DNA from: Meconema thalassinum
Taxonomy: Eukaryota > Arthropoda > Insecta > Orthoptera > Tettigoniidae
DNA: 64,000 bases
Reading direction: 5' to 3'
Assembly: GCA_946902985.2 (NCBI GenBank)
Contig: OX336395.1
Location: 293,565,065-293,629,064 of the forward strand
Positions within the stretch are counted from its first letter, which is position 1. Each line of letters begins with the position of its first letter. The position numbers and the translations under genes are program-made. Shown in pieces: positions 44,727 to 54,533 of the stretch. The notes below the pieces were generated by a model. It saw only the letters and a list, made by a program, of their open reading frames with translations. It made no database searches and was not told the DNA's origin.

Positions 44727-45276
44727 TTACTTATCATAAATTGTGTATTATAATGACTTCTTTCATCTTAAAGAATCATCAATAACACCAACTTATGGCA
44801 TTGATAGTATTCATTATATTCTTCAGATTACTTTTTATTACTTGTAGATGTTTGCACTGTCATATTTATTGGATTAAATACCTGTGATAAAGGTAGCATG
44901 ATTTCTGCACACAATTTATTTATTTCTCTATTTACATGTACTCGGCGTTGGCTCAGGATCGATTGATAAAAAAATTTACGTTATAATTTTACTGATTGAA
45001 TGTCCGAAGTGTAGCCCTGAGTATTGCTCGAATCAGCTGATTTAAAAACTCTGCAACGCAGCTAAGCTGTTTCAAGCTCCCGCTTTCTTTCAAAATACAG
45101 ATTATAGAGATTGTCCTCGTCTGTTCTGGGTGTTACACCTTGCCTTTCCTATTTATCTCTCCCTACATTCACACCTGCTTACTATTGTCCTTTTTCTGTC
45201 TTTCTATCTTCTTTAGATAGTGTTCTATTTCTAAAAAAGACCACAGAGTATATCCCAAATCTTGGTCAGTACTCAC
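44727..45276. other. domino intron sequence beside exon D
   Basis: AT-rich sequence with no repeat ends that I can define and no gene. It contains the donor site of exon D at its right edge. Confidence 0.5.
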
Positions 45277-45478
45277 AGTCATCCTTTAACGGCGAGGATG
45301 GCTGGGACGAGCTGGCGGAGACTGGCATGCTGTTGCTGACATCGGTAGCAGTCTTGTTCATTCCCTCCGCCAGCCATGTAGAGTACTTCTCCGTCTGGTC
45401 TACAATGAACTTGAGGTGCTGGTCGAGAGCCTTCTTTCTCTTCTCCTCTAATCGAGTCTGATGTTTGAACTCCACCAA
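45277..45478 (-). CDS. dom: domino exon D: conserved helix after the HSA domain
   Basis: A 202-bp coding exon: 67 codons plus one base, with acceptor TTGTTGCAG and donor GTGAGT. The peptide starts LVEFKHQTRLEEKRKKALDQ and continues HLKFIVDQTEKYSTWLAEGM. This is the highly conserved post-HSA helix of domino/SRCAP/p400 proteins (SRCAP has QFKQQSRLEEKRKKALD). A Ser-rich stretch ends the exon. It joins exon C without a split codon and exon E with a one-plus-two split, which explains why reading on past 45277 meets a stop within three codons. Confidence 0.97.
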
Positions 45479-46393
45479 CTGCAACAAGTTTCACAAACTA
45501 GGAGATCAATCACTTCAAATAGAAAGAAATGTTCATCATCATCATCAACACACATTTGGAAGTAGTTTGGCATATAGCAAGAGTTTTGCATTCTTTCTGG
45601 AATATCACAAATTTTCTTGTATTAAAGATAAAACCCTAAATTAATTCATAAATCATATTTTGTCACCTGTCAGTTGAGACACTTCAATATCCCAATTTGT
45701 CAGCACTATGTTAAGTGATCAAGATCACAGTTTTTTTTTTTTTTTTTAAGCGTATGGCTTTTAGTGCCGGGAGTGTCCGAGGACATGTTCGGCTCGCCAG
45801 TTTTGTAGCTGCTTCGAGACGGACACCCAATGGGTGAGCTACAAGTACCGTTGGGGAGGAATGTTGGATGGGAGGGTCGAGGAGTTGGAAGGTAGCGGCT
45901 GTGGCCTATAGTTAGGGACCAACCCCGGCATTTGCCTGGAAGGAAGATGGAAAACCACAGAAGACCATCTTCAAGGTTGCCGGCGGGGGGATTCGAACCT
46001 CCTCGCCTCCCGGATGTGAGCGACTGCCAACAGTCATGCCGCAACGACCTCGGCTAACTCACCCGGTAAGATCACAGTGTAATTCTTGTACTGTATTCTC
46101 TCATTGTGAAGACATGCGTAACATCATGCAAGGGTCTCTGCTGCCATGTTTTTACGGAAGTGGCTGATGCTAGATTGGTGTGAGGCGTCCCTTGCGTAAG
46201 TTTCCGCCAATAGCAGTCTGGATTGTTTTCACGTAGACAATCTGGGACAGGGGTTTATTGAATCTCTTCATTCCAAGGTCAACTCGCAGCAATATTTCAA
46301 GGATCCAGCATTGTTTTCTCAAATTGTCTCTGACCCCGTGAAAAGTTTGCTTAAAATTAGACCTCACATAAGCTGCACAGAACCAAAACTTAC
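45479..46393 (-). other. dom: domino intron C-D (915 bp)
   Basis: The donor beside 46394 reads GTAAGT and the acceptor beside 45478 reads TTGCAG. It contains one SINE (45731-46067). An AT-rich stretch and a CATCATCATCATC run at 45534-45546 make up the rest. Confidence 0.92.
45731..46067 (-). mobile_element. SINE with poly-A tail in intron C-D
   Basis: Flanked by a 10-bp TSD, AAGATCACAG (45721-45730 and 46068-46077). The T run at 45731-45748 is the poly-A tail on the minus strand. The head is tRNA-like with GGTTCGAATCCCCC as B box. It shares its 3' half with the SINE at 27330. Its presence in only part of a population would be easy to score. Confidence 0.93.
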
Positions 46394-46534
46394 CTTCTCT
46401 ACATTTCCCCAAAAGCTCTTTACTTCTCGGGCCATGAAGCTAGCTATCCTTCTTAACCGCAGTTCAGAATCCTTCTGTTCCTTTTGCCGCCTCTGAAGCT
46501 TCTCTTGATGGTATTTCAGAATATTTCTTGAAAC
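46394..46534 (-). CDS. dom: domino exon C: second half of the HSA domain
   Basis: A 141-bp exon of 47 whole codons, phase 0 at both ends, with acceptor TGCTTCCAG and donor GTAAGT. The peptide reads VSRNILKYHQEKLQRRQKEQ, then SELRLRRIASFMAREVKSFW and GNVEK. This is the C-terminal part of the helicase/SANT-associated domain. In SWR1/INO80/p400 complexes that domain is a long helix that binds actin and Arp4. The LRRIAS.MA..V..FW.NVEK pattern matches SRCAP (LRRIAS.MAKDVRQFWSNVEK). Confidence 0.97.
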
Positions 46535-46957
46535 CTGGAAGCAAATAGAGCAAACTTAACGTGATATGGATCATGTGGGAAGAACAATATTAGCTGGTCA
46601 TTGGAGACGATCAAAGTTTTAAACTCAAGCAAAGCATAATGAAACACACTGGTGACCAGATGTTAGGAGATGTCACATCCCTTGAGGACAGACAAATTTC
46701 TGCTGAGAGCACACTAGATTATAAAAACATACAAAAATGTTGAAATAGCCCACATTTTATCTTTAAAGTTGGAATGAGTATATACAAATACTCATGGCAG
46801 TGCCTGAGTGATAAATTTGGAATCATGTCCCTTTATGCACTGGCACATTATAGAAAGAGCGCTCAACAAGCGAAGTACGGTATGCACATTGGATACTTTA
46901 CGGAGCCTATGGGCCTGAATATCACTCTCACAATAACTTTCCACTAATTCACTATAA

Positions 46958-47006
46958 AGGGCAGATGACCTTGCAGTTCCGCCCCTTAAAACAGCAATAA
47001 CTACCA
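46958..47006 (+). mobile_element. 49-bp micro-insertion flanked by 15-bp TSD
   Basis: AGGGCAGATGACCTTGCAG...CAATAACTACCA lies between two copies of ACTAATTCACTATAA (46943-46957 and 47007-47021). It has the same length as the copy at 3054-3102 and the same A/C/T-rich tail. Confidence 0.9.
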
Positions 47007-47036
47007 ACTAATTCACTATAACATGGTCCATTTGAA

Positions 47037-47216
47037 AGAAATTGGCTAGGACATCACAACAGGATGGACAGAAGCAGGATCCCCAAAGCAGTCGTCAACT
47101 ACTGCCCCGGTGGGACGAGATATCTAGGTCGCCCCAGGGAAAGATGGTGTGAAAATTCAAACTTTTGTGTAGACTGTAACAGTTCTTCTAGGACTAACAC
47201 ATGAAAGGAGGATGAT
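47037..47216 (+). mobile_element. LINE 3'-end fragment
   Basis: Coding for WLGHHNRMDRSRIPKAVVN and YLGRPRERW, followed by a GATGAT tail. The left TSD is ATGGTCCATTTGAA (47023-47036). The matching right copy is now at 48357-48370, because the next LINE inserted into it. Confidence 0.85.
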
Positions 47217-47228
47217 GATGGTCCATTT

Positions 47229-48355
47229 AATAGCCTTTATTGCAGCCAGTTGGCCATATTACATGTTACAGATACGTACACTTACTAGATACTATGGTTC
47301 GCTTCTAGTCCTTACTATAAGCCACTATTGATAAAGTTCTGTTGGGGCATGTCGTGATATGGTACCTGCCGCATTCGTTCCTACACAGCTCACATATACA
47401 CCTCTCATCCGGGTCATGGAATGTCTTTCGTGAGCAGACATGGTGGAACTCATGAACTGCGAGTCTAGTCACGACGTGTCTCATTTCGGATAGGGGTTGC
47501 ATCCTTCTTTTGTCCACCATGGCATCAGTCGCGTAGAATTCCTTCGGAATATCAAGCCTTTTGCTTTGCAGATCCTGGAGTAATTTTCTGAAGCTTTCTG
47601 TGGAAGGCAACAGTAAAAGTGACCGAAGGTCCTCTATTAGGAACGTTTCTCTCGCCAGTTCATATACCAGCCGAGATTTGGCTGACTTGGAGACTCCGAG
47701 GGCTCTTTTGAGGAACCTAGATTTCACCTTTTCGAGTTCCGCCAGTTGTTTGTAGTTGAGAAACTCCCATGTTAGCTCCGGACCGTATGTTAGTACGGGT
47801 ATGACCTTGGCTCGGAAGAGCATCATTACTGTTTCCAGCGATATTTGGGTAATATGGCTTATGTCGTTTATGGCCTTCACTGCTGCGGCCGCTTTCGCTC
47901 TTGTATGTATTCTGAAGCTTCGGCCTGTTACCTGGAGCGTGAGGCCGAGGTATTTGAAATTGTTTACTTTCTTCAGTTCCTTGCCGTTGCATAGCACTTG
48001 GTCTGATTCCGCTGACCTGCCCCCGTTCCGGAAGACGACCACCTCAGTCTTGTCCTCGTTGATTGTTAGTTCGTTTTCCTGGACCCATTCCCTTAGTATG
48101 TTGATTGCATCTTGCAAATCCTTTATCTGCTCCGAGGCGATTGCCATGTCGTCTGCGTATATATACAGTTTGGACTCAGTCGATACCTTTATTTTGTCTC
48201 CTGCATCGTGTGAGAGCGCATTGAATAGAATGGGACTGAGGGGGTCCCCTTGAAGTACTCCATTCGTTTGTATCATCCATTTGGTTTGTCCAACTCCGTC
48301 CTGCACTTGTATATAGTTTTCTGCCAATATGTTCGATATAAGGGTCGTCAGCCTT
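47229..48355 (-). mobile_element. LINE with RT C-terminal half and zinc-finger end
   Basis: Flanked by a perfect 12-bp TSD, GATGGTCCATTT (47217-47228 and 48356-48367). The 5' end is truncated at 48355. The 3' end has AATAAA near 47245 and no poly-A. It inserted into the right TSD of the LINE fragment at 47037. The RT type (YADD) differs from LINE A and LINE C. Confidence 0.92.
47305..48355 (-). pseudogene. Reverse transcriptase C-terminal half (YADD type)
   Basis: An open frame of about 350 codons within the LINE. It shows NGVLQGDPLSPILFN, then LYIYADDMAIASE with the catalytic YADD, and LTINEDKTEVVVF and FKYLGLTL after it. The C-terminus has a Cys/His cluster, CICELCRNECGRYHITTC, of the kind found at the end of many jockey/I-like proteins. 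The frame is uninterrupted, but the RT N-terminus and endonuclease are missing. The first 30 residues of the longer open frame come from flanking DNA. Confidence 0.88.
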
Positions 48356-48370
48356 GATGGTCCATTTGAA

Positions 48371-48673
48371 CGATAATTTTTCGAAAGTATCATTACATTA
48401 ACCCTCCATCTTGTCACTGAGCCAGCAGAAAGAAATACCATGTTTCGAAACTAAATCAAAGAAGGTTGTGGATAAAGGGAAGTGAAAGATATACTACCAT
48501 AAATATTTTACTCTTACTACAAAATAGTTCAATAGAGATGACACAAGATTACTGAAAATGATGCAAATAAAACCGAGATTTCTCAAGAGTCTTTACCTCC
48601 AAATAACACACAATTTACATATTTCTATGTTCTCACGAATTTACTGGCCCATTTGGAATACTCGCAAATCTTC
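48371..48673. other. Intron spacer
   Basis: AT-rich, nothing recognised. Confidence 0.4.
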
Positions 48674-48683
48674 TCATTAAATG

Positions 48684-48887
48684 AAGTCCGGCTCTGTGGC
48701 TAAATGGTTAGCGCGCTAGGCTTTGGCCCAAAGTGCCCCGGGTTCGATTCCCGCCCGAGCCATCAGGGATTTTAATCTCCTGAGGTTAATTCCCGTGGCT
48801 CGGTAACTGGGTGTATGTGCCGTCTTCATCATCCCTTCATCCTCATTACGACGCGCAGGTCGCCTACGGGTGTCAACTAGATTATTA
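48684..48887 (+). mobile_element. tRNA-derived SINE, plus strand
   Basis: Flanked by a 10-bp TSD, TCATTAAATG (48674-48683 and 48888-48897). A box TGGCTAAATGGTTAGCG, B box GGGTTCGATTCCCG. The body contains CGACGCGCAGGTCGCC, shared with the SINE at 52941. It ends in ATTATTA without poly-A. It is not a tRNA gene: the sequence after the B box has no acceptor stem. Confidence 0.92.
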
Positions 48888-49103
48888 TCATTAAATGCAG
48901 GTTATCCGAGAACTTTTGGACACTCCATGATTTTCTCCACCGTCATAAGGTCATAACGAATAGGAGAGGAAGTGTGATCTCTCAACCGACCCATTGAATG
49001 TGAATCAGGAAAGTATTTCGGTGAAAATGTACAAGCTGTATTAATAATCTTATCAAAACCTATTTTGCAAAGGTAGTAACAGTTCAGAAATGTACAGTCT
49101 GCA

Positions 49104-49336
49104 GAAGTGGAAACGTAGTGTTTCTTCAAATATGACTCTCAGGGGTCCTTAATTTAGACTCAAAATTGATTTTTTACAACAACAACAAATGAACAATTAT
49201 CAGAATAACCTCAATTAAAAAGGTTTAGATGCCGTATTTATTTTTATGAACATGTGTGAAAGAATGAGGTATTGGTTATAAAACAAAGCAATAATAATGA
49301 TTCTATCGTTGAAAATATGGTATTGATCAATAAGTT
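49104..49336. mobile_element. piggyBac-type MITE fragment
   Basis: Matches the right-centre part of the MITE at 51930-52569 (GGAAACGTAGTGTTTCTTC through GATTCTATCGTTGA). Neither terminus is present. Confidence 0.8.
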
Positions 49337-49635
49337 ACTAACAATGTAACGTTACCATTTGTTCATCACTACAAATATAGTGATTTACAGTATAATTTCT
49401 TGCTTTTAGGTTGAATCAAAAACTACTTCCAGATACCGAAACTGTCATGTGTAATGCAAATTATAAGTCGGCTGTCTTTCTGAGACTTCATTCCCGGTGT
49501 CCAATTTCTGCATTGTTAGCAAGAATAACAATGTATAATATACCCTGTCGTTCAATCCCTATTGAAGAACATTGAAACATTTTCCTTTCATACAGACTCC
49601 TCTGTTTGACCGCTTGAAAATCATCATCATAATAC
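49337..49635. other. Intron spacer before exon B
   Basis: AT-rich intron with the exon B donor at its right edge. Nothing else recognised. Confidence 0.45.
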
Positions 49636-49821
49636 CTTTTTAGCTGCAGCTTTCTTCCATTTTCTCTCCTGAGCAAAGTCAGCTGCTAGCCATACCATCT
49701 CCTCGAGCAGATAATCCCGGTGCGCTTTGAGTCGTTGAGGTTCCTGAATCCTGGGCAGTCGCTTTTCAGACCACAGACCTTCTTTTTGGAGCTCAGCTAT
49801 CCTCTGCATAACGTATGCCTC
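49636..49821 (-). CDS. dom: domino exon B: first half of the HSA domain
   Basis: A 186-bp exon of 62 codons, phase 0 at both ends, with acceptor TCTCTACCAG and donor GTATTA. It encodes ELQKEGLWSEKRLPRIQEPQ, then HRDYLLEEMVWLAADFAQER and KWKKAAAKK. This is the most conserved part of the HSA domain. The EEMVWLAADFAQERKWKKAAAKK segment, given here in pieces, fits Drosophila Domino better than vertebrate SRCAP (which has RRWKRGVARK). It joins exons A and C in frame. Confidence 0.98.
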
Positions 49822-50127
49822 CTGGTAGAGAAAAGGCCAGCATTATTGAACATACATACTGTAGTTTGGACAATTCATCATTGGACAGGAAAATAAGGAT
49901 AAAAACCAGCACTATGACACATGTGTGGACAGAGGGAGATACAGGACAAGAAGAATCTCCACCAAGCGTGGGCATGCACACCAACAATCCATTGCTACAG
50001 CCACTTCCCGGTCTCATCAGGCAGCAAGCAGAGTTCTCTCACTGTCCTCGTTAACGAGCGGCTCGCCTTTGAAAGCTAGCTGGGTCGATATGTTTACATT
50101 CCATGCCTGTGGGGAGTAAAGGCTTAA

Positions 50128-51396
50128 GGCTTGGTTTCTCAGACCCGACGCATGCGCGGTGCGGGGCCTCGCACATATCCAAACTACACGAGCTTGTGGC
50201 AGTCGTTTACCACACTACGTGGTGTGTACTCTGCGCAACTTTGCAGCATCACCCTGCATTGATTCGTCCCCCCAGTTTTGTGTGAATTGACATTGTTTCT
50301 GTTCCATTGTTATAAGCAACAAGATGAGCTTTACCGACAAAATGGATGAGAAACTGATGAAGTGTGAATGCACCCAGTGTTGTAAAATTTACAACACAAG
50401 AGCTACAAAAAAGTAACTGTCAGTCTGAAAGACTAGACTTTGTATCATTTTAAATGCTACAAATGCTGAAAAATGCTAGAAAGGCTGGACCCTTCTCGTT
50501 TCACTCAAAGGCAAAGACTCTCGACTTGTTAGAAATTTATCTGCATAGGCCTAATACTTAACTTACTTTATAATACTTTACCTTGTTTGAAATCACTCGC
50601 GAACGGCAAGTGCAAACCAAGGGCAAAGCAAGGTCAAGCGCGCAGCAGAGGGAGATGGCTGGATGAGATGCCCCTTCCATCCAGTCTATCAACACATAGT
50701 GGGCGATGTATTGAAGATAGAGATATGCTCTCCCGGACTTTTTTGTAGAACTTTTCATGCTGACCAATTCTTACGCTCATAGTATATTGATATTTTTAAC
50801 GGTTCGCCCAGCGTAAGCTTAAGAAGCGCACGGACGCCAAGTTTGTTTTTGACTTTTTCACTGAAATCGTTACTGCTTGGCTTCCTTTGATCATACATAA
50901 ATTATTTTCTACAGAATCGTTCCTCGCGATATCCTTTACAGAAGGGTGAAAACCACATCAAAATACATTCAATGGTTCTCGAGATTACCCGTGACATCCA
51001 AGAATCGGGGATTTTTGTCTTATACTAACGAAGTAGAGATTGTCGGGAACACATGCACCAAGCGGAACTATGACGTCACACACCTCAGTGCATCTAGGTA
51101 CATTTCGTCCCGTCACCGTAACGTAACGCCAAACCCCAGTGTAACGACGAAGTCGACAAGATCATTTAAAATGATAAACAACGTTGTGAAAGAAATCTTA
51201 CTGAAAATTATCCCACTGAAGTTGGAAGTTTAAATCGCTGCCTTCTCCGCCAAAACAACGCATGATAATTTCCTCTTCCAACACTAGCACACAGGCTGCG
51301 AGATCCATTTGACAAGACATGTGCTCGGCAACTGATCCGCTTCGCAGCGTGGGAAACCACGAGCCTAGCATGCATCGGTTCTGACAAACCAAGCCT
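50128..51396. mobile_element. TTAA-flanked non-autonomous transposon (piggyBac-like)
   Basis: TTAA at 50124-50127 and 51397-51400 flank inverted ends GGCTTGGTTTCTCAGACC on the left and TTCTGACAAACCAAGCC on the right, followed by one extra T. TTAA targets suggest piggyBac. No transposase frame remains. The right-hand part has CG-rich segments such as CGTAACGTAACGCC. Confidence 0.72.
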
Positions 51397-51400
51397 TTAA

Positions 51401-51769
51401 CCAGCTCAAAGCATAGACTGGACAGAACTGCGTGAAGCTGAGCAACACTGGACACCTTGCACGCTAACGGGTAGCCAGGACTGGAGTCTAGACTCCACGT
51501 GGAGAGATGGAGGAAACATGCTGTTGCTCAACAACCGTTTTGTCGGCACGTGCTACTGTCCAACGTTTAGAGTTACCAGTCGTTAACCAGGAAAGTGAGA
51601 GAACTATACTTCCATTGGTCACATAGGGGAGAAGTTCCTCAATGTTATACAGTGCATTGGAAAAAGTCATTGGCAGTGGATTTTTAAGCGTGAAATGTCA
51701 CAACGTGAGTGTATAGGGTCAATTAATAACAGAATAATGCAAATGTAACAAACTAATGAAAATAATTTC
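51401..51769. other. Intron spacer
   Basis: Short open frames on the minus strand without known motifs. No gene supported. Confidence 0.4.
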
Positions 51770-51929
51770 ATACCTGCCAACTTAACAAAACATCGGGAGA
51801 TTTTGATATGAAAATTAGGAAAATTCAGGAGATGCAATTATCAGCTCAATTAATTGGCAAAACATGCTTCAAAATGAATGATGTAAACTAGCATTCGGCA
51901 TTTATAATTTCCATTACTGTCACTTCTAA

Positions 51930-52569
51930 CCCTCTCAGTGCCATACGCCGATCAGATCGGCTCTCGCCAGAAGTGCCAAAGCCGATTCAATCGGCGCGCT
52001 GCTTATCTTATATTTGTAGATTTCTGTAGGCATATGTCCGTGATTATTTCATACCGTTGGAAAGGTGAGGTTCCAAGCTTGCCTGTGCGGTGTTTACTTT
52101 CCCCTTCAAAGTCCATTACGCGATAGGTGTGAGTTTGTATTCACGCCCTCCCTTTGCGCTCCCCCATCACATGCGTTCCCACCAAAATTGTGATGCAGGT
52201 TTTTCTTCTTGTTGAAGATTTCAGCCTACAGATGTATCTAAGAACTTTATACACCTGGAAACGTAGTGTTTCTTCGAATATGACTCTCAGGGGTCCTTAA
52301 TTTAGACTCAAAATTGATTTTTTACAACAACAAAAAATGAACAATTATCAGAATAACCTCAATTAAAAAGGTTTAGATGCCGTATTTATTTTTATGAACA
52401 TAATGTGTGAAAGAATGAGGTATTGGTTATAAAACAAAGCAATAATAATGATTCTATCGTTGATAATATGGTATTGATCATTTTATTTTTTCTAATAGCC
52501 TGCATGACCATTGACAATGGCTTGGCATTCTTGGCAAGTAATTCAGGAAATGGCTGGGCACTAAGAGGG
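51930..52569. mobile_element. piggyBac-type MITE (640 bp)
   Basis: The ends are CCCTCTCAGTGCC and GGCACTAAGAGGG, next to CTAA (mutated TTAA, 51926-51929) and TTAA (52570-52573). The ends fit piggyBac. A palindromic CCGATCAGATCGG and CCGATTCAATCGG lie near the left end. Partial copies at 40875-41290 and 49104-49336. Confidence 0.88.
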
Positions 52570-52940
52570 TTAACACCAAAATGTTTTTTTTAAATTATTT
52601 TTTGCTACACTTTACCTTTTCTTGGTGCTTATTTGTTACCATGCGTTTCGAAATATCACTTTTTCCACCATGGGATAAAAAATATATTACATCGACAAAC
52701 AGTACAAAATGCAAATTAATTGACCTTTGCTGGATTCAATCTTACACGAAAAAAGTTCCAAAAACTGTTTCAAAATAACAGAGTTGTATATTTTGTGCAT
52801 AGTGAAGAATCAAATACCGAGCCAAAACAATAGAATGTGACGAAAATGTTGCAGCAAAGTCAATAAACAACTGCTAACACTGAAACAAAACCCGTTTACG
52901 AATTCAGGTATTCAAATAACATTCATTACCTGCCCATTAC

Positions 52941-53270
52941 CGACAGTAGTGGCTCAGCTGGCTAAAGCGCAGCATTAGGTCATGGGACCAAGCTCTCTGC
53001 TGACTCGGTAGACGCGTGGGTTCGAGCCCCAGCGTCGGCCGTCCTTGAAATGGTTTTCCGTGGTTTCCCGTTTTCAACACCAGGCAAATGCTGGGACGGT
53101 ACCTTCTGATAGGCCACGGCCGATTCCTTCCACATCCTTGCCCAGTTTCATTCATCCAACTTCCTCCATTCCATCTCTCATCCCGACGCGCAGGTCGCCC
53201 AAGGGCGTCGAATAGAAATTACCTGCACTCGGCCTCTGAGGAGGCCACACGACAAAAAAAAAAAAAAAAA
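52941..53270 (+). mobile_element. Full-length SINE with poly-A tail
   Basis: Flanked by a perfect 13-bp TSD, ACCTGCCCATTAC (52928-52940 and 53271-53283). The head is tRNA-like: GTGGCTCAGCTGGCTAAAGC and GGGTTCGAGCCCC. The tail is a run of A at 53254-53270. The perfect TSD and clean tail suggest a recent insertion. Confidence 0.95.
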
Positions 53271-53427
53271 ACCTGCCCATTACAATCACTTCGAAAAATA
53301 CTGGGAAATTTTTGAAGTTCGCCAATAATTTACAAAAAATCGGGAGGATAACTTGAGTAATCCTGAGGCGGGAAAACCTACGGAAAATCAGGAGTGTCCC
53401 GCCTAAATGGGAACAGTTGGCAGGTAT

Positions 53428-53452
53428 ATAATAATAATAATAATAATAATAA
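53428..53452. repeat. TAA microsatellite
   Basis: About eight ATA/TAA units between the hAT end and the palindromic element. Confidence 0.9.
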
Positions 53453-53596
53453 ATGCATATACAGGGTCTTTATATTTGCTTGGCAAGGACATTCTCGCTC
53501 CGCCAGTTGACAGCTCAGTTCCCGGCGACCGCGCGAGCGTATGTATGACAGGATACGGCGCTTAAAATCAGTATCATGCATTTTTACTCACTATGC

Positions 53597-53851
53597 TTAC
53601 AGTAGATGCTGAAAATGTTCCCCATCTGCTGCCAAACATAACCGGCATCTCCATGTGAAGTATCCGGTTGCTCCGGCTAATTTAGCTTCAGTAAGGAAAT
53701 AACGACATTTTCGTCTATTTTTATTATTTACTGAACCTGTACGTTTGAATCTCTTAGGCACTTGATTTATTGTCCGATTTACTGGAATCGGTCTCCCTGG
53801 AAATGTCATTCGGAACTTTTGTCTTGTTCTAGCGCACGTTATGAATGGCAC
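53597..53851 (-). pseudogene. Deleted transposase, left arm (HTH + C-terminus)
   Basis: From a point inside the arm the minus strand reads ARTRQKFRMTFPGRPIPVNR and then RFKRTGSVNNKNRR. This is a helix-turn-helix of the DUF4817 type linked to Tc1/mariner-like transposases of insects. It then passes to TWRCRLCLAADGEHFQHLL, which looks like the protein's C-terminus. The DDE catalytic part is absent. The twin at 54100-54395 differs by several residues. Confidence 0.72.
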
Positions 53852-54099
53852 GTATTTTTCAGACTTTCGCTGGACCTTGGCCGCCGATCCCCGGCACGTG
53901 GTCTCCAGCCATATTGCCCGGGTATTCCCTCGCTCTTCTGTAGACGTGTGAGCTCTGAGCTAATTGGATGTTTCAGTCTTTCTGTGTTTTATAAAGCTAC
54001 TGTGTACCGGTACTGTATATCTTATAAAACAGCTCAGAGCTCACACGTCTACAGAAGAGCGAGGGAATACCCGGGCAATATGGCTGGAGACCACGTGCC

Positions 54100-54395
54100 G
54101 GGGATCGGCGCCCAAGGTCCAGCGAAAGTCTGAAAAATACGTGCCATTCATAACGTGCGCTAGAACAAGACAAAAGTTCCGAATGACATTTCCAGGGAGA
54201 CCCATTCCTATAAATCGAACAATAAATCAACTGGCTAAGAGATTCAAACGTACAGGTTCAGTAAACAATAAAAATAGACGTAAAGGTCATTATTTCCTCA
54301 CTGAAGCTAAATTAACCGGAGCAATCGGAAACTTCACAAGGAGATGCCGATTATGTTTGGCAGCGGATGGGGAACATTTTCAGCATCTAATGTAA
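54100..54395 (+). pseudogene. Deleted transposase, right arm (HTH + C-terminus)
   Basis: Mirror image of 53597-53851: KSEKYVPFITCARTRQKFRM, PGRPIPINRTINQLAKRFKR, TGSVNNKNRRKG, ending CRLCLAADGEHFQHLM. The open frame continues upstream to 53964 through the spacer, but similarity suggests the protein starts within the arm. Differences between arms (for instance VNR/INR and VPKR/LAKR) show they have diverged since the inversion. Confidence 0.72.
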
Positions 54396-54533
54396 GCATG
54401 GTGAGTAAAAATGCATGATACTGATTTTAAGCACCGTATCCTGTCGTACAAACGCTCGCGCGGTCGCCGGGAACTGAGCCGTCACTGGTGAAGCGAGAAT
54501 GTCCTTGCCAAGCAAATATAAAGACCCTGTACT

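Larger units (their letters stand above)
845..45276 (-). other. dom: domino intron D-E (44.4 kb)
   Basis: This is the intron between exons D and E, spliced GT-AG on the minus strand. The donor at 45276 reads GTGAGT and the acceptor beside 844 reads TTTCCAG. No other exon in this span is needed: exon D ends with one base of a codon and exon E supplies two, and the homologous proteins run straight from one segment into the other. The intron is filled with transposable elements on both strands, listed individually below. Confidence 0.88.
46535..49635 (-). other. dom: domino intron B-C (3.1 kb)
   Basis: The donor at 49635 reads GTATTA and the acceptor beside 46534 reads TTCCAG. It contains a micro-insertion, two LINE fragments on opposite strands, one SINE and a piggyBac fragment, listed below. 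Confidence 0.92.
51770..53427. mobile_element. hAT-type element with nested piggyBac MITE and SINE
   Basis: The ends are ATACCTGCCAACTTAA and CAGTTGGCAGGTAT, the same TIR type as 31414-33586. Subterminal phrases include ATCGGGAGATTTTGA and GGCGGGAAAACCTACGGAAA. The TSD is obscured on the right by a TAA microsatellite. Without its two insertions it is about 670 bp and lacks a transposase. A fragment of its right end recurs in inverted orientation at 54768-54826. Confidence 0.85.
53462..54529. mobile_element. Palindromic mariner-type element, 500-bp arms
   Basis: The left arm (53462-53961) and right arm (54031-54529) are reverse complements with a 69-bp spacer. The outer ends start CAGGGTCTTTATATTTGC, and TA flanks both sides (53460-53461 and 54530-54531). 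Each arm encodes, reading outwards from the centre, the same deleted transposase. The element thus looks like two copies joined at their 5' ends. Confidence 0.92.

Noticed and set aside
45111..45461. Plus-strand frame of 116 codons over domino exon D
   Set aside because: Antisense of a well-supported exon, with no similarity of its own.
48684..48887. Possible tRNA gene, from A-box and B-box sequences
   Set aside because: The flanking TSD, missing acceptor stem and longer body show a SINE. The same applies to the tRNA-like heads at 37346, 45731, 52941 and 56249.
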